Source: Pseudomonas reinekei (GTDB lineage Bacteria; Pseudomonadota; Gammaproteobacteria; Pseudomonadales; Pseudomonadaceae). From it: DNA of 64,000 nt. How positions within the stretch are numbered: position 1 is the first letter of the stretch; each line of letters begins with the position of its first letter. The stretch spans positions 62,001-126,000 of the forward strand of contig NZ_MSTQ01000014.1 in assembly GCF_001945365.1 (NCBI RefSeq), given 5' to 3'. The notes under the pieces are model-generated. The model saw nothing but the letters and a program-made list of their open reading frames with translations. It did not search any database and was not told where the DNA came from. Shown here one piece after another: positions 1-8,280 of the stretch. Both the position numbers and the translations under genes were made by a program.

Positions 1-486
1 GCTGTCACCCAACAGCAGCAAGCGTGCCGCACGGGCCTGACCAAGCAGGCGAGGCAGCAGCAGACTGGCGCCAAACTCGGGACACAGGCCCAGATTGACG
101 AACGGTGTGCGCAGCTTGGCGTTGCGGGTAACCAGCACCTGATCACAATGCAACAGCAGGGTGGTGCCGATGCCGATGGCCGCTCCGCAAACCGCTGCAA
201 TCAACGGCTTTTGCAGGTGCATCACGGCGCGCATCAGGCGGAAGGCCGGGCTGTCCAGGTGCGTCGGTGGCGCTTGCAGAAAGTCCACCAGGTCGTTGCC
301 ACTGGTAAAACAGGTCGGGCCACCGGTCACGATGATCACCCGCACGGCGTCGTCATCCTCGGCGGCAAACAACAGGTCGGCCAGCCGCGTGTACATGCAG
401 TTGGTCAGCGCGTTGAGCTTGTCCGGGCGGTCGATGGTCAGCGTCAGCACGCCATCGCGGTGTTCTTGTTTGATCAGGTCAGTCAT
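1..486 (-). CDS. Enoyl-CoA hydratase/isomerase family protein (3' end beyond the window)
   Basis: The 162 visible codons start at the ATG at 486 (MTDLIKQEHRDGVLTLTIDR) and run open off the left edge, so the C-terminus is missing. The crotonase fold is clear: N-terminal IDRPDKLNAL strand and helix, an oxyanion-hole segment TSGNDLVDF near residue 62, and the second oxyanion region CGAAIGIGTTLLLHCD around residues 95-110, followed by TPFVNLGLCPEFGASLLLPR. The glutamate in CPEFGAS fits a hydratase or isomerase. It faces away from the next gene (704) and is separate from the paa hydratases PaaF and PaaG. The acyl-CoA substrate cannot be told from this fragment. Confidence 0.9.
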   Translation of the reverse strand, partial: MTDLIKQEHRDGVLTLTIDRPDKLNALTNCMYTRLADLLFAAEDDDAVRVIIVTGGPTCFTSGNDLVDFLQAPPTHLDSPAFRLMRAVMHLQKPLIAAVCGAAIGIGTTLLLHCDQVLVTRNAKLRTPFVNLGLCPEFGASLLLPRLLGQARAARLLLLGDS

Positions 487-703
487 GGCGCGCTCTTGCC
501 GAATCGGTTCAACGAGCACTTTAAGCGTCAGGCAAACCCCGCCGCTATGCCAAAACGGGTCAACCGGGCTGATGCTTTTTGCCATGTCGCCGGCCATTCG
601 GGCGCTCACACCCATTCGGGGTATGGTGCCTTCCTGCGAATCCACCAATAGTAGGTACATCCGCTCATCCAGAGCCGAACTCGCTTGATAAGGTGCATTT
701 GCT

Positions 704-1810
704 ATGGGCAAGACACTGCTTACGGTGATTTCCAGTCTGTTTGTTGTACCGCTGACCCTGAACGCCTACGCCGCTGAGGTAAACGACAGCAACACGTTGC
801 GGCTTTATAACTGGGCGGATTACATCGGCGAGAAAACCCTCGCCGATTTCGAAAAGGCCACCGGCATCAAAGTCATCTACGACACCTTTGATGCGTATGA
901 AACCGTGCAGGCCAAATTGCTCACCGGGCACTCCGGCTACGACCTGATCGTGCTCAATGCTTCCCTCGCACCGCCGCTGATCCAGGCCAAAGTGTTCCAG
1001 CCGCTGGACAAGAAACTGCTGCCAGGCTGGACCAACCTCGATCCGAAAATCCTCCAGGACCTGCAAGGTTTCGACCCCGGCACCGCTTACTCCGCGCCCT
1101 ACACCTGGGGCAGCAACGGCATCACCTACAACGTCGACAAGATCAAGGAACGCATGCCGGATGCGCCGATCGGTTCGCTGGCGATGATTTTCGATCCGAA
1201 GGTCGTGTCGCGCTTCGCCGACTGCGGCGTGACCCTGGTCGATGCGCCGACCGAAGTGATTCCGCTGGCGCTCAAGTACCTGGGCCGCGATCCTCGCAGC
1301 GCCAGGCCGGACGATCTGAAAGCCGCGCAGGAGCTGCTGTTGTCGGTGCGGCCCTACATACGCAAATTCGATTCGGTCAATTACCTGACCAGCCTGCCCA
1401 ACGGCGATGTGTGCATGGCCATGACCTGGTCCGGCGATTACGCCACGGCCATGGCCCGCGCCGAAGAAGCCAGGTTGAACATCAACTTGTCGTACTTCAT
1501 TCCCAAGGAAGGCTCGTTGATCTGGTTCGACAACCTGTACATCCCGGCCGATGCGCCCCACGTCGCCAACGCCCACACGTTTCTTGAATACCTGATGCAG
1601 CCGCAGGTGATGGCGGACGTCACCGACTACATCCATTACGCCAACAGCAACGCAGCGGCCACGCCTTTGTTGAATGCCGACGTGCGCAACAACCCGGCGA
1701 TCTATCCCGATGCTGAAACCCGCGAACGCCTGTTTCCGCAGAAGACCCAGAACGCCAAGGAGATGCGGGCCATGACCCGGGTCTGGAGCACGGTCAAGAG
1801 CGGCATCTGA
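704..1810 (+). CDS. Periplasmic polyamine (putrescine/spermidine-type) ABC transporter substrate-binding protein
   Basis: This 368-residue protein has an N-terminal signal peptide (MGKTLLTVISSLFVVPLTL, cleaved after AYA) and then LRLYNWADYIGEKTLADFEK, the hallmark opening of PotF/PotD-family binding proteins. GYDLIVL, a TWGSNGITYNVDKI hinge segment and AMTWSGDYATAMARAEEA also fit the family, as does the length. A weak ribosome site (AAGG about ten bases upstream) precedes the ATG. No ATPase or permease gene adjoins it, so it must work with a transporter encoded elsewhere or act as a sensor subunit. The aminotransferase follows 39 bases downstream, which suggests a polyamine uptake and breakdown unit. 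The exact ligand is inferred from family membership only. Confidence 0.88.
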   Translation: MGKTLLTVISSLFVVPLTLNAYAAEVNDSNTLRLYNWADYIGEKTLADFEKATGIKVIYDTFDAYETVQAKLLTGHSGYDLIVLNASLAPPLIQAKVFQPLDKKLLPGWTNLDPKILQDLQGFDPGTAYSAPYTWGSNGITYNVDKIKERMPDAPIGSLAMIFDPKVVSRFADCGVTLVDAPTEVIPLALKYLGRDPRSARPDDLKAAQELLLSVRPYIRKFDSVNYLTSLPNGDVCMAMTWSGDYATAMARAEEARLNINLSYFIPKEGSLIWFDNLYIPADAPHVANAHTFLEYLMQPQVMADVTDYIHYANSNAAATPLLNADVRNNPAIYPDAETRERLFPQKTQNAKEMRAMTRVWSTVKSGI

Positions 1811-1849
1811 TTTGTTCGAACGTTAGTCAATTCGGTTAGAGGTTTATTT

Positions 1850-3268
1850 ATGGCGACGCCAACACGCACCGTTTTTTCCCCAGCGGACGAGTCCCGGCTG
1901 GTCAAGGCTGACAAGGCCCACCATATGCACGGCTATCACGTGTTCGACGAGCACGCCGAACACGGCTCGCTGAACATCGTCGCAGGCGACGGCGCCTACA
2001 TCTACGACACCCAGGGCAACCGTTTCCTCGATGCCGTGGGCGGCATGTGGTGCACTAACATCGGGCTGGGCCGTGAGGAAATGGCCGAGGCAATCGCCGA
2101 TCAAGTGCGGCAACTGGCTTACTCGAATCCGTTTTCCGACATGTCCAACAACGTGGCGATCCAGCTCTGCGAGAAGCTCGCCAGCCTGGCGCCGGGCGAT
2201 CTCGATCATGTGTTCCTGACCACCGGCGGCTCCACCGCCGTGGACACCGCGTACCGGCTGATCCAGTACTACCAGAACTGCCGTGGCAAACCGGAAAAGA
2301 AACACGTCATCGCCCGCTTCAACGCGTATCACGGCTCCACCACGCTGACCATGTCGATTGGCAACAAGGCCGCCGACCGGGTACCCGAGTTCGATTATGC
2401 CAACCCGCTGATCCATCACGTCTCCAACCCCAACCCGTACCGCGCACCGGACGGCATGGACGAGGCGCAGTTCCTCGAGTTTCTGGTCAAGGAATTCGAA
2501 GACAAGATCCAGTCGATTGGCGCGGACAAGGTCGCAGGCTTTTTCGCCGAGCCGGTGATGGGTTCCGGTGGGGTGATCATTCCGCCCAAGGGTTACCTCA
2601 AGCGCATGTGGGAAGTCTGCCAGCGCTACGACATCCTGTTCGTCGCCGATGAAGTGGTGACCTCGTTCGGGCGCCTGGGCAAGTTCTTTGCCTCCCTCGA
2701 CGTGTTCGACGTGCAGCCCGACATCATCACCACCGCCAAGGGCCTGACCTCGGCTTACTTGCCGCTGGGCGCGTGCATCTTTTCCGACCGCATCTGGAAC
2801 GTCATCGCCGAGCCCGGCAAGGGCCGCTGCTTCACCCACGGTTTCACCTACAGCGGGCATCCGGTGTGCTGCACCGCGGCGTTGAAGAACATTGAGATCA
2901 TCGAACGGGAAAACCTGTTGGCCCATGTCGATGATGTCGGCGGCTATCTGGAACAACGCCTGGCCACGCTGCGGGACTTACCGTTGGTGGGCGATGTGCG
3001 CTGCCTGAAACTGATGGCGTGCGTGGAGTTCGTGGCGGACAAACGCACCAAGGCGCTGTTTGCCGACGAGATCAACATTGGCGAGAAAATTCACCTGCGG
3101 GCACAGGCGCGGGGGCTGTTGGTACGGCCGATCATGCACCTCAACGTGATGTCGCCGCCGTTGATCCTCACCTATGCCCAGGTCGATGAGATCGTCGAGA
3201 TCCTGCGGGTGTGCATCCTGGAAGTGGCGGCCGAGCTTGAAGCGAGCGGGCAGTACGCGGGCCAATGA
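1850..3268 (+). CDS. Class III (omega) aminotransferase, SpuC-like putrescine/polyamine aminotransferase
   Basis: A PLP-dependent fold-type I enzyme of 472 residues. Visible landmarks are GGMWCTNIGLG near residue 64, the phosphate-binding TTGGSTAVDTAYRL around 124, FNAYHGSTTLT around 157, the cofactor aspartate in FVADEVVTSFGR (D267) and the Schiff-base lysine in TTAKGLTSAYLPLG (K297). These are typical of omega-amino acid:pyruvate and putrescine:pyruvate aminotransferases. The gene sits just behind a polyamine-type binding protein and directly before a LuxR regulator, which supports a role in polyamine or omega-amine catabolism. The donor amine is inferred; beta-alanine- or aromatic amine-specific relatives look similar. 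Confidence 0.9.
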   Translation: MATPTRTVFSPADESRLVKADKAHHMHGYHVFDEHAEHGSLNIVAGDGAYIYDTQGNRFLDAVGGMWCTNIGLGREEMAEAIADQVRQLAYSNPFSDMSNNVAIQLCEKLASLAPGDLDHVFLTTGGSTAVDTAYRLIQYYQNCRGKPEKKHVIARFNAYHGSTTLTMSIGNKAADRVPEFDYANPLIHHVSNPNPYRAPDGMDEAQFLEFLVKEFEDKIQSIGADKVAGFFAEPVMGSGGVIIPPKGYLKRMWEVCQRYDILFVADEVVTSFGRLGKFFASLDVFDVQPDIITTAKGLTSAYLPLGACIFSDRIWNVIAEPGKGRCFTHGFTYSGHPVCCTAALKNIEIIERENLLAHVDDVGGYLEQRLATLRDLPLVGDVRCLKLMACVEFVADKRTKALFADEINIGEKIHLRAQARGLLVRPIMHLNVMSPPLILTYAQVDEIVEILRVCILEVAAELEASGQYAGQ

Positions 3269-3321
3269 TTTCGTCAGTCAGGCTGTTACCAAGGGCGTGC
3301 TCAGCCGCTAGACTGCGGGGC

Positions 3322-4173
3322 ATGAGCAAACCAGACGACGATACGCTGATCGCAATGCCCTTCGGGGCCTTGCACAAATGGCATGGGGGAATGCGCGAGG
3401 CATTCGCCCATATCGATGAGCCTGACGCCCTGCAACACCTGGCGTCAGCTTTGGCGCAACTGGCGTGCGTCGAGTCGATGATGATCAGCCTGGAGCGCAA
3501 GGACCGCGCGCCGCAGTTGCTGCATCAGCGCGGGATCGGGCAGCAGTATCAGGTGTCGATTCTCGAGCGCTATTTTGCCGGGGGCTATTTGCTCGACCCG
3601 TTCTGCCTGGCGGTGGAGCAGGGGTTGGCGCAAGGGTTTTATCACCTGGAGGAAATCGCCCCGGACAATTTCTTCGACAGCGATTACTACAAGACTTATT
3701 ACCTGAATGCGGGCTGTTCGGAAGACAGCTATTACATCGTCGATACCGGCAACGACACGAAGATTTCGCTCAGCTTGTTTCAAGGGTTCGGTGGCGAATG
3801 CCTGTGTGCCGAGCAGTTGCATCTGCTGCGCGCCGTGGAGCCACTGGTGCGGGAGTTCATCCGTGAATTCAGTCAACGCGGGATGCTGCGCATCAGCGAG
3901 ATTCAGTGCGATCAGGATCAGGGCAGGCGCGATGATCTCAAGCATCGGGTGCAGTCGGCGTTCGAGCACTTCGGCAGCGATCTGTTGACCGAGCGCGAGC
4001 GGCAAGTGGCGCACATGGTCCTGCGCGGACATTCGGTGAAATCCACGGCCAGCCAGATGAGCATCTCCCCGGAAACCGTGCGCATGCACCGCAAGAACCT
4101 GTATCTGAAGCTGGAGGTGGGCTCGCAGTCGGAGTTGTTTGCGCTGTTCATCGAGTGGTTGCGCAAGCATTGA
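3322..4173 (+). CDS. LuxR-family (GerE-type HTH) transcriptional regulator
   Basis: The C-terminal 60 residues are a classic LuxR helix-turn-helix: LLTERERQVAHMVLRGHSVK, then SISPETVRMHRKNLYLKLEV. The N-terminal 200 residues show no receiver domain and no obvious acyl-homoserine-lactone pocket, so the input signal is unknown. An earlier in-frame ATG at 3265 overlaps the aminotransferase stop codon. I prefer 3322 (MSKPDDDTLIAMPFG) because the intervening 19 residues are arginine-rich and unlike a folded start, but neither site has a strong ribosome signal. Position suggests it regulates the upstream aminotransferase and binding-protein genes; that is inference. Confidence 0.85.
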   Translation: MSKPDDDTLIAMPFGALHKWHGGMREAFAHIDEPDALQHLASALAQLACVESMMISLERKDRAPQLLHQRGIGQQYQVSILERYFAGGYLLDPFCLAVEQGLAQGFYHLEEIAPDNFFDSDYYKTYYLNAGCSEDSYYIVDTGNDTKISLSLFQGFGGECLCAEQLHLLRAVEPLVREFIREFSQRGMLRISEIQCDQDQGRRDDLKHRVQSAFEHFGSDLLTERERQVAHMVLRGHSVKSTASQMSISPETVRMHRKNLYLKLEVGSQSELFALFIEWLRKH

Positions 4174-4226
4174 AAGTCAAAAGCTCGCCGGAACACGCCC
4201 GAACCACATCAAACCTAGTGATTCAT

Positions 4227-4535
4227 TCAAGGGTTCGAGTGATTGATGACATGACCCGGCTGCGCATATAGATCGATACCCAGTGCATGAATCACTTTCA
4301 AAACCGTATGGAAGCGTGGTTTTGCGCCTGGAGCGAAGGCTTTGTACAGGCTTTCGCGGCCCATTCCGGAATCTTTGGCTACCTGTGTCATGCCTCGGGC
4401 CTTTACCACGTACCCGACGGCACGAAGAAATTCCTCATCCTCACCATCCGCTAGCACTTGGGACAGGTATTCGCTGATGGCCTCATCGCTGTCGAGCAGA
4501 GACGCCATGTCGAAAGTCGTCAAAGTCTGGCTCAT
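4227..4535 (-). CDS. Antitoxin of a HigBA-like (Gp49/addiction-module) type II system, XRE-type HTH
   Basis: A 102-residue protein (MSQTLTTFDMASLLDSDEAI) matching the addiction-module antidote family: acidic N-terminus with YLSQVLADGEDEEFLRAVGY, then an HTH segment (GMTQVAKDSGMGRESLYKAF) and a short tail HTVLKVIHALGIDLY. The start at 4535 is fixed by an AAAGGAGG ribosome site six bases upstream; a longer reading frame from 4565 lies inside the toxin remnant. Such antitoxins bind their operator and neutralise a RelE-fold toxin encoded immediately upstream. Here the toxin gene is broken (4538-4687), leaving an orphan antitoxin that may still act as a repressor. Confidence 0.85.
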   Translation of the reverse strand: MSQTLTTFDMASLLDSDEAISEYLSQVLADGEDEEFLRAVGYVVKARGMTQVAKDSGMGRESLYKAFAPGAKPRFHTVLKVIHALGIDLYAQPGHVINHSNP

Positions 4536-4537
4536 GG

Positions 4538-4687
4538 TTAAACCTCCTTTGCCATTTTTTTGCACGTTTGATATCAGCGTTTTGTGATGATTTGTTTGCG
4601 ACGAGCTATGGCAATCCTTGCCCGCAAATCACGGATTGAGCTGTGCCATTCGCGGAAGATCGCTGTTTGCTGGACAAGATAATTCAT
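4538..4687 (-). pseudogene. Internally deleted HigB-like (Gp49 family) toxin gene
   Basis: Directly upstream of the antitoxin, an ATG at 4687 opens MNYLVQQTAIFREWHSSIRD and continues LRARIAIARR, the standard N-terminus of the HigB/Gp49 toxin family, then shifts frame and stops at 4574. In the next frame, KSSQNADIKRAKKMAKEV ends at a TAA two bases before the antitoxin ATG. That is the standard C-terminus of the same family. The two pieces total about 48 residues against roughly 97 in intact members, so about 50 codons are missing from the middle, with a frameshift at the junction. The deleted part carries the RelE-fold strands, so no functional toxin can be made. Confidence 0.8.
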
Positions 4688-4827
4688 TGCGCGACTGTAT
4701 CCAAATGGATACGGCCGAACAGTCAGACACTTCTTCGATTACCGTTGATTTTTCCGCGAAATGAGTGGAGCTGTGCGGTACAGCGAGGAAGTTTTGTGGC
4801 AACCAGCCCGCTCACATTTTGATCTGT

Positions 4828-4857
4828 GGTTGACCGCAAGATCTGCGGTCAACAGAT
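4828..4857 (-). terminator. Hairpin at the 3' end of the paaZ operon
   Basis: TTGACCGCA (4830-4838) and TGCGGTCAA (4844-4852) form a perfect nine-base-pair stem around a five-base loop, with partial extension through ATCTG and CAGAT. It starts eight bases after the paaZ stop codon. No strong U-tract follows on the minus strand, so it may terminate weakly or protect the mRNA 3' end. Confidence 0.45.
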
Positions 4858-4864
4858 AGCCAGA

Positions 4865-6937
4865 TCAATCCTCGCGTTTTACGACCAAGGTGAGAATGTC
4901 ATAACTCGCCACCAGCTCACCGAGCTGATTGGTGACTTCCACGTCCCACGCTACCACCCCTTGCGGGATGCCTTGCGGGCTCTTCTTGCCCTGGTCGATT
5001 TTGCGTTTGCAGGTCAGGCGCGCCTGGATGGTGTCGCCGATGCCCACTGGATTGATGAAGCGCAAGGTGTCCAGGCCGTAGTTGGCCAGCACCGGGCCGA
5101 CGCCGGGGGATACGAACAGCCCGGCCGCTGCCGACAGCACGAAATAACCGTGGGCGATGCGCTTGCCGAATTGCGACTCCTTGGCCGCAATGTCGTCAAA
5201 GTGCATGTAGAAGTGGTCGCCCGACAGGCAGCCGAAGTTCACCAGATCGGCCTCGGTCACGGTGCGGCGGTGAGTCAGCAGCGATTCGCCAATCTGCAGG
5301 TCCTGGAAGTAGCGACGGAACGGATGCACCTCAGTCTCGATGACCTTGGCACCGCGCACGTACTCACCGGTAACCGCCGCCAGCATGGTCGGCGAACCTT
5401 GCACCGCCGCGCGTTGCAGGTAGTGTTTCACCGCACGCAGGCCACCGAGCTCTTCACCGCCACCGGCACGACCCGGGCCGCCGTGCTTGAGTTGCGGCAG
5501 TGGCGAGCCGTGGCCGGTGGATTCGCCGGCGGATTCACGATCCAGCACCAGCAAGCGACCATGCAACGCAGCCGCCACCGGAATCGCTTTGGCGGCGATT
5601 TGCGGATCCTTGGTGATCAAACTGGCCACCAGGCTGCCTTTGCCGCGCGCGGCCAGGGCCAGTGCTTCGTCGAGGTCGTCGTAGGCCATCAGCGTGCTGA
5701 CCGGACCGAACGCTTCGATATCGTGGGCGCCACCTTCGGCGTGCGGGTCGCGGGCCTGCAACAGGGTCGGGGCGAAGAACGCGCCTTTGTCGACATTATC
5801 ACCACGCGGTTCGAAACCGTCGCGGGCACCGAACAGCCTGTCGCTGCTCTGCAACAGCGCTTCCAGACGCTCGGTCACGTCTTTCTGCTGGTCGTGGGAA
5901 GCCAGCGCACCCATGCGCACGCCTTCCACCGACGGGTCGCCAACCACCACTTTTGCCAGGCGATCACGCAGGCGTGTAGCCACGGCGTCGATGTGTTTGG
6001 CCGGGACAATGGCGCGGCGGATGGCGGTGCATTTCTGCCCGGCCTTGGTGGTCATTTCCCGGGCGACTTCCTTGATGAACAGCTCGAACTCTTCGTCATC
6101 CGGGGTCACGTCCGGGGCCAGGATCGCGCAGTTCAGCGAGTCGGCTTCGGCATTGAACGGCACCGAGTTGCGAATCAGGTTCGGGTTGACCCGCAGCTTG
6201 GCCGCGGTGTCGGCGGAACCGGTGAAGGTCACTACGTCCTGGCCTTGCAGGCGGTCGAGCAGGTCGCCGGTGCCGCCGATGATCAGTTGCAGGCTGCCCG
6301 CTGGCAACAGGCCGGATTCGTCCATCAGGCGCACCACGGCTTCCGTCAGGTAGCTGGTGGCGCTGGCCGGTTTGACAATGCACGGCATGCCGGCGAGGAA
6401 GCTTGGGGCGAATTTTTCCAGCATGCCCCAGATCGGGAAGTTGAACGCGTTGATATGCACCGCCAGGCCACCGCGAGGCACCAGAATGTGGGTGCCGGCG
6501 AACGTGCCCATTTTGCTCAGCTGCATGGCCGGGCCCTCGTGGACGACGTTGCCCGACGGCAGTTCTCGGGAACCGAGGCTGGCGTAGGTGAACAGCGTGC
6601 TGTTGCCGCCCTCGATGTCGATCCAGCTGTCGGCGCGGGTCGCGCCGCTGTGGTGGGAAATCGCGTAAAGCTGTTCCTTGCGCTCGCTCAGGTACAGGGC
6701 CAGGGCCTTGAGGCGTTGGGCGCGTTGCTGGAAATCCAGTGCCATCAAGCCGCTGATGCCCTGGCGACGACCGTGTTCGATGGCCTCGGCGAAGTCCGGG
6801 CGCTCCTCATGGGTGCGGGCGATTTCATGGCCGTCGATGGCACTGCGCAGGACCTGCGCGCCGTGTTGGCCGATCCAGCGACCGGCGATGAAACTTTGCA
6901 GGGTGGGTGCATGCAGTGCAGGTGAAGAGGACATCAC
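4865..6937 (-). CDS. paaZ: PaaZ: oxepin-CoA hydrolase / 3-oxo-5,6-dehydrosuberyl-CoA semialdehyde dehydrogenase
   Basis: A 690-residue bifunctional enzyme that opens the oxepin-CoA ring and oxidises the resulting aldehyde in phenylacetate breakdown (PhaL/PaaN in Pseudomonas naming). Residues 1-515 are an aldehyde dehydrogenase domain with AFNFPIWGMLEK, the general base glutamate in FNAEADSLN (E264) and the nucleophile in KAGQKCTAIRR (C303). Residues 530-690 are a MaoC-type hydratase with LVNFGCLSGDHFYMHF (D574, H579). All key residues are offset consistently from the known E. coli enzyme, so both activities should be intact. It is the last gene of the minus-strand paa block. An alternative ATG lies one codon downstream. 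Confidence 0.97.
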   Translation of the reverse strand: MMSSSPALHAPTLQSFIAGRWIGQHGAQVLRSAIDGHEIARTHEERPDFAEAIEHGRRQGISGLMALDFQQRAQRLKALALYLSERKEQLYAISHHSGATRADSWIDIEGGNSTLFTYASLGSRELPSGNVVHEGPAMQLSKMGTFAGTHILVPRGGLAVHINAFNFPIWGMLEKFAPSFLAGMPCIVKPASATSYLTEAVVRLMDESGLLPAGSLQLIIGGTGDLLDRLQGQDVVTFTGSADTAAKLRVNPNLIRNSVPFNAEADSLNCAILAPDVTPDDEEFELFIKEVAREMTTKAGQKCTAIRRAIVPAKHIDAVATRLRDRLAKVVVGDPSVEGVRMGALASHDQQKDVTERLEALLQSSDRLFGARDGFEPRGDNVDKGAFFAPTLLQARDPHAEGGAHDIEAFGPVSTLMAYDDLDEALALAARGKGSLVASLITKDPQIAAKAIPVAAALHGRLLVLDRESAGESTGHGSPLPQLKHGGPGRAGGGEELGGLRAVKHYLQRAAVQGSPTMLAAVTGEYVRGAKVIETEVHPFRRYFQDLQIGESLLTHRRTVTEADLVNFGCLSGDHFYMHFDDIAAKESQFGKRIAHGYFVLSAAAGLFVSPGVGPVLANYGLDTLRFINPVGIGDTIQARLTCKRKIDQGKKSPQGIPQGVVAWDVEVTNQLGELVASYDILTLVVKRED

Positions 6938-6992
6938 GATTGCTCCTGATTAGGAAGGGTTGTGGCGCGGCCTCGACCGCGCCAGTTCGGAA

Positions 6993-8246
6993 TTACCAAA
7001 GCGCCACGGTGTAACCGACGATCAGGCGGTTTTCATCGAGGGCGGTCGTCAAGCCATTGCCGGAACGGAAGGTCACGTTGCGCCAGCGCAGGCTGACGTT
7101 CTTGAACACACCGCTCTGGATGACGTAGCTGATATCGGTGTCGCGCTCCCATTCGCGCCCGTTGTCGACGGTGCCGGCCTTGACGTGGCGACCGTCGGTG
7201 TAGCGGGTCATGAAGGTCAGGCCGGGAATGCCTTGCGCCGCGAAGTCATAGTCGTAACGCAGCTGCCAGGAATCCTCGTCGGCGCGGGTGTAGGTGTTGT
7301 AGGTCACCAGGTTGACCACGTACGGGTCACCGCCATTGAGGAACGGAAAGGCGCTGTCGCCAGACAGTTGTTGGTAGGAGGCGCTGACCTTGTGGGCGCC
7401 GTGGGACACCGTGAACATGCTGTTGAAGTTGCGGTTGTCGATGCGCCCGGCCCGCTCGGCGCCGTCGCCACGGCTGTCGAAATAGCGCACATCGCTGCGC
7501 AGGTTGAAGCCGTTGCCCAGCGGTTGCGTATGAATCAGTCCGACGAATTGCTGGCGGTAAATCTGTTCGAGCTTGCCGTAGTAGTAGCTCACGTTCAGTT
7601 GCGGACTGAACGCGTAGCTGCCGCCACCGAAGTCGAAGTGATCGCTGCTGGCGGCGCCGTAGCCGATGTCATCGTTGCTGGAGGAATCGCGCAGGTTGGC
7701 CTTGGTCAGGCGTCCGGCATTCACCGTCAGGCCGTCGATCTCCTGGCTGGTCAGCAAGCCACCTTTGAAAGTCGAACCCAGCAGGCGCGTGTCGTTGTAA
7801 GTCGCCACGGGCAACAAGGGCTGCAGGGTGCCGAGTTTCAATACGCTTTTGGACACCCGCAACTTGCCGGTCAGGCCCAGTTCGCTGTAATCGTCGTCGG
7901 GTTCATGGCTCTGCGGGCCAAACGGCAGCAGCCCGGTGCCACGGCGATCCGCGCTGGAGTCGAGCTTGAGCCCCAGCTCACCCAGTGCGTCGAGACCGAA
8001 ACCGAAGGTGCCGTCGGTGAACCCGGATTCGACCCGCGCAGTGAACCCCTGGGCCCATTCTTCGGCCTTCGATTGCGGTGCGTTGTCCTGACGGAAATCG
8101 CGGTTGATGTAGTGGTTACGCATTTCGATACGGGCCTTGCTGTCACCAACGAAGTCGGCCATGGCGCTGGGCGCGATCATGGGCAGACTCAAGGCAGCGG
8201 CCAGCGAAAACAGTGATTCGTAAGGTGCAGTACGTGCGGGTTTCAT
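6993..8246 (-). CDS. phaK: OprD-family outer-membrane porin of the phenylacetate cluster (PhaK-like)
   Basis: A 417-residue protein with a signal peptide (MKPARTAPYESLFSLAAALS, mature start near DFVGDSKARIEMRNHYINR) and the OprD-family pattern of alternating strands, including GFTARVESGF and a C-terminal ENRLIVGYTVALW ending in the aromatic residue used for barrel assembly. The ATG at 8246 follows an AGGGA ribosome site; a longer frame to 8306 would place arginine-rich residues ahead of the signal peptide. It lies between the PAA permease and paaZ, as phaK does in P. putida, so it most likely admits phenylacetate through the outer membrane. Substrate is inferred from context. Confidence 0.9.
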   Translation of the reverse strand: MKPARTAPYESLFSLAAALSLPMIAPSAMADFVGDSKARIEMRNHYINRDFRQDNAPQSKAEEWAQGFTARVESGFTDGTFGFGLDALGELGLKLDSSADRRGTGLLPFGPQSHEPDDDYSELGLTGKLRVSKSVLKLGTLQPLLPVATYNDTRLLGSTFKGGLLTSQEIDGLTVNAGRLTKANLRDSSSNDDIGYGAASSDHFDFGGGSYAFSPQLNVSYYYGKLEQIYRQQFVGLIHTQPLGNGFNLRSDVRYFDSRGDGAERAGRIDNRNFNSMFTVSHGAHKVSASYQQLSGDSAFPFLNGGDPYVVNLVTYNTYTRADEDSWQLRYDYDFAAQGIPGLTFMTRYTDGRHVKAGTVDNGREWERDTDISYVIQSGVFKNVSLRWRNVTFRSGNGLTTALDENRLIVGYTVALW

Positions 8247-8280
8247 TATTTTTATTCCCTGCCAACGGATCGATCGTCGT

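Noticed and set aside
3265..3321. Extended start for the LuxR regulator overlapping the aminotransferase stop codon
   Set aside because: It adds an arginine-rich 19-residue stretch with no ribosome site. It cannot be excluded, so the choice is noted in the entry.
4826..6925. A 699-codon plus-strand frame opposite paaZ
   Set aside because: The minus strand encodes PaaZ with all catalytic residues in place; the plus frame is an antisense shadow.
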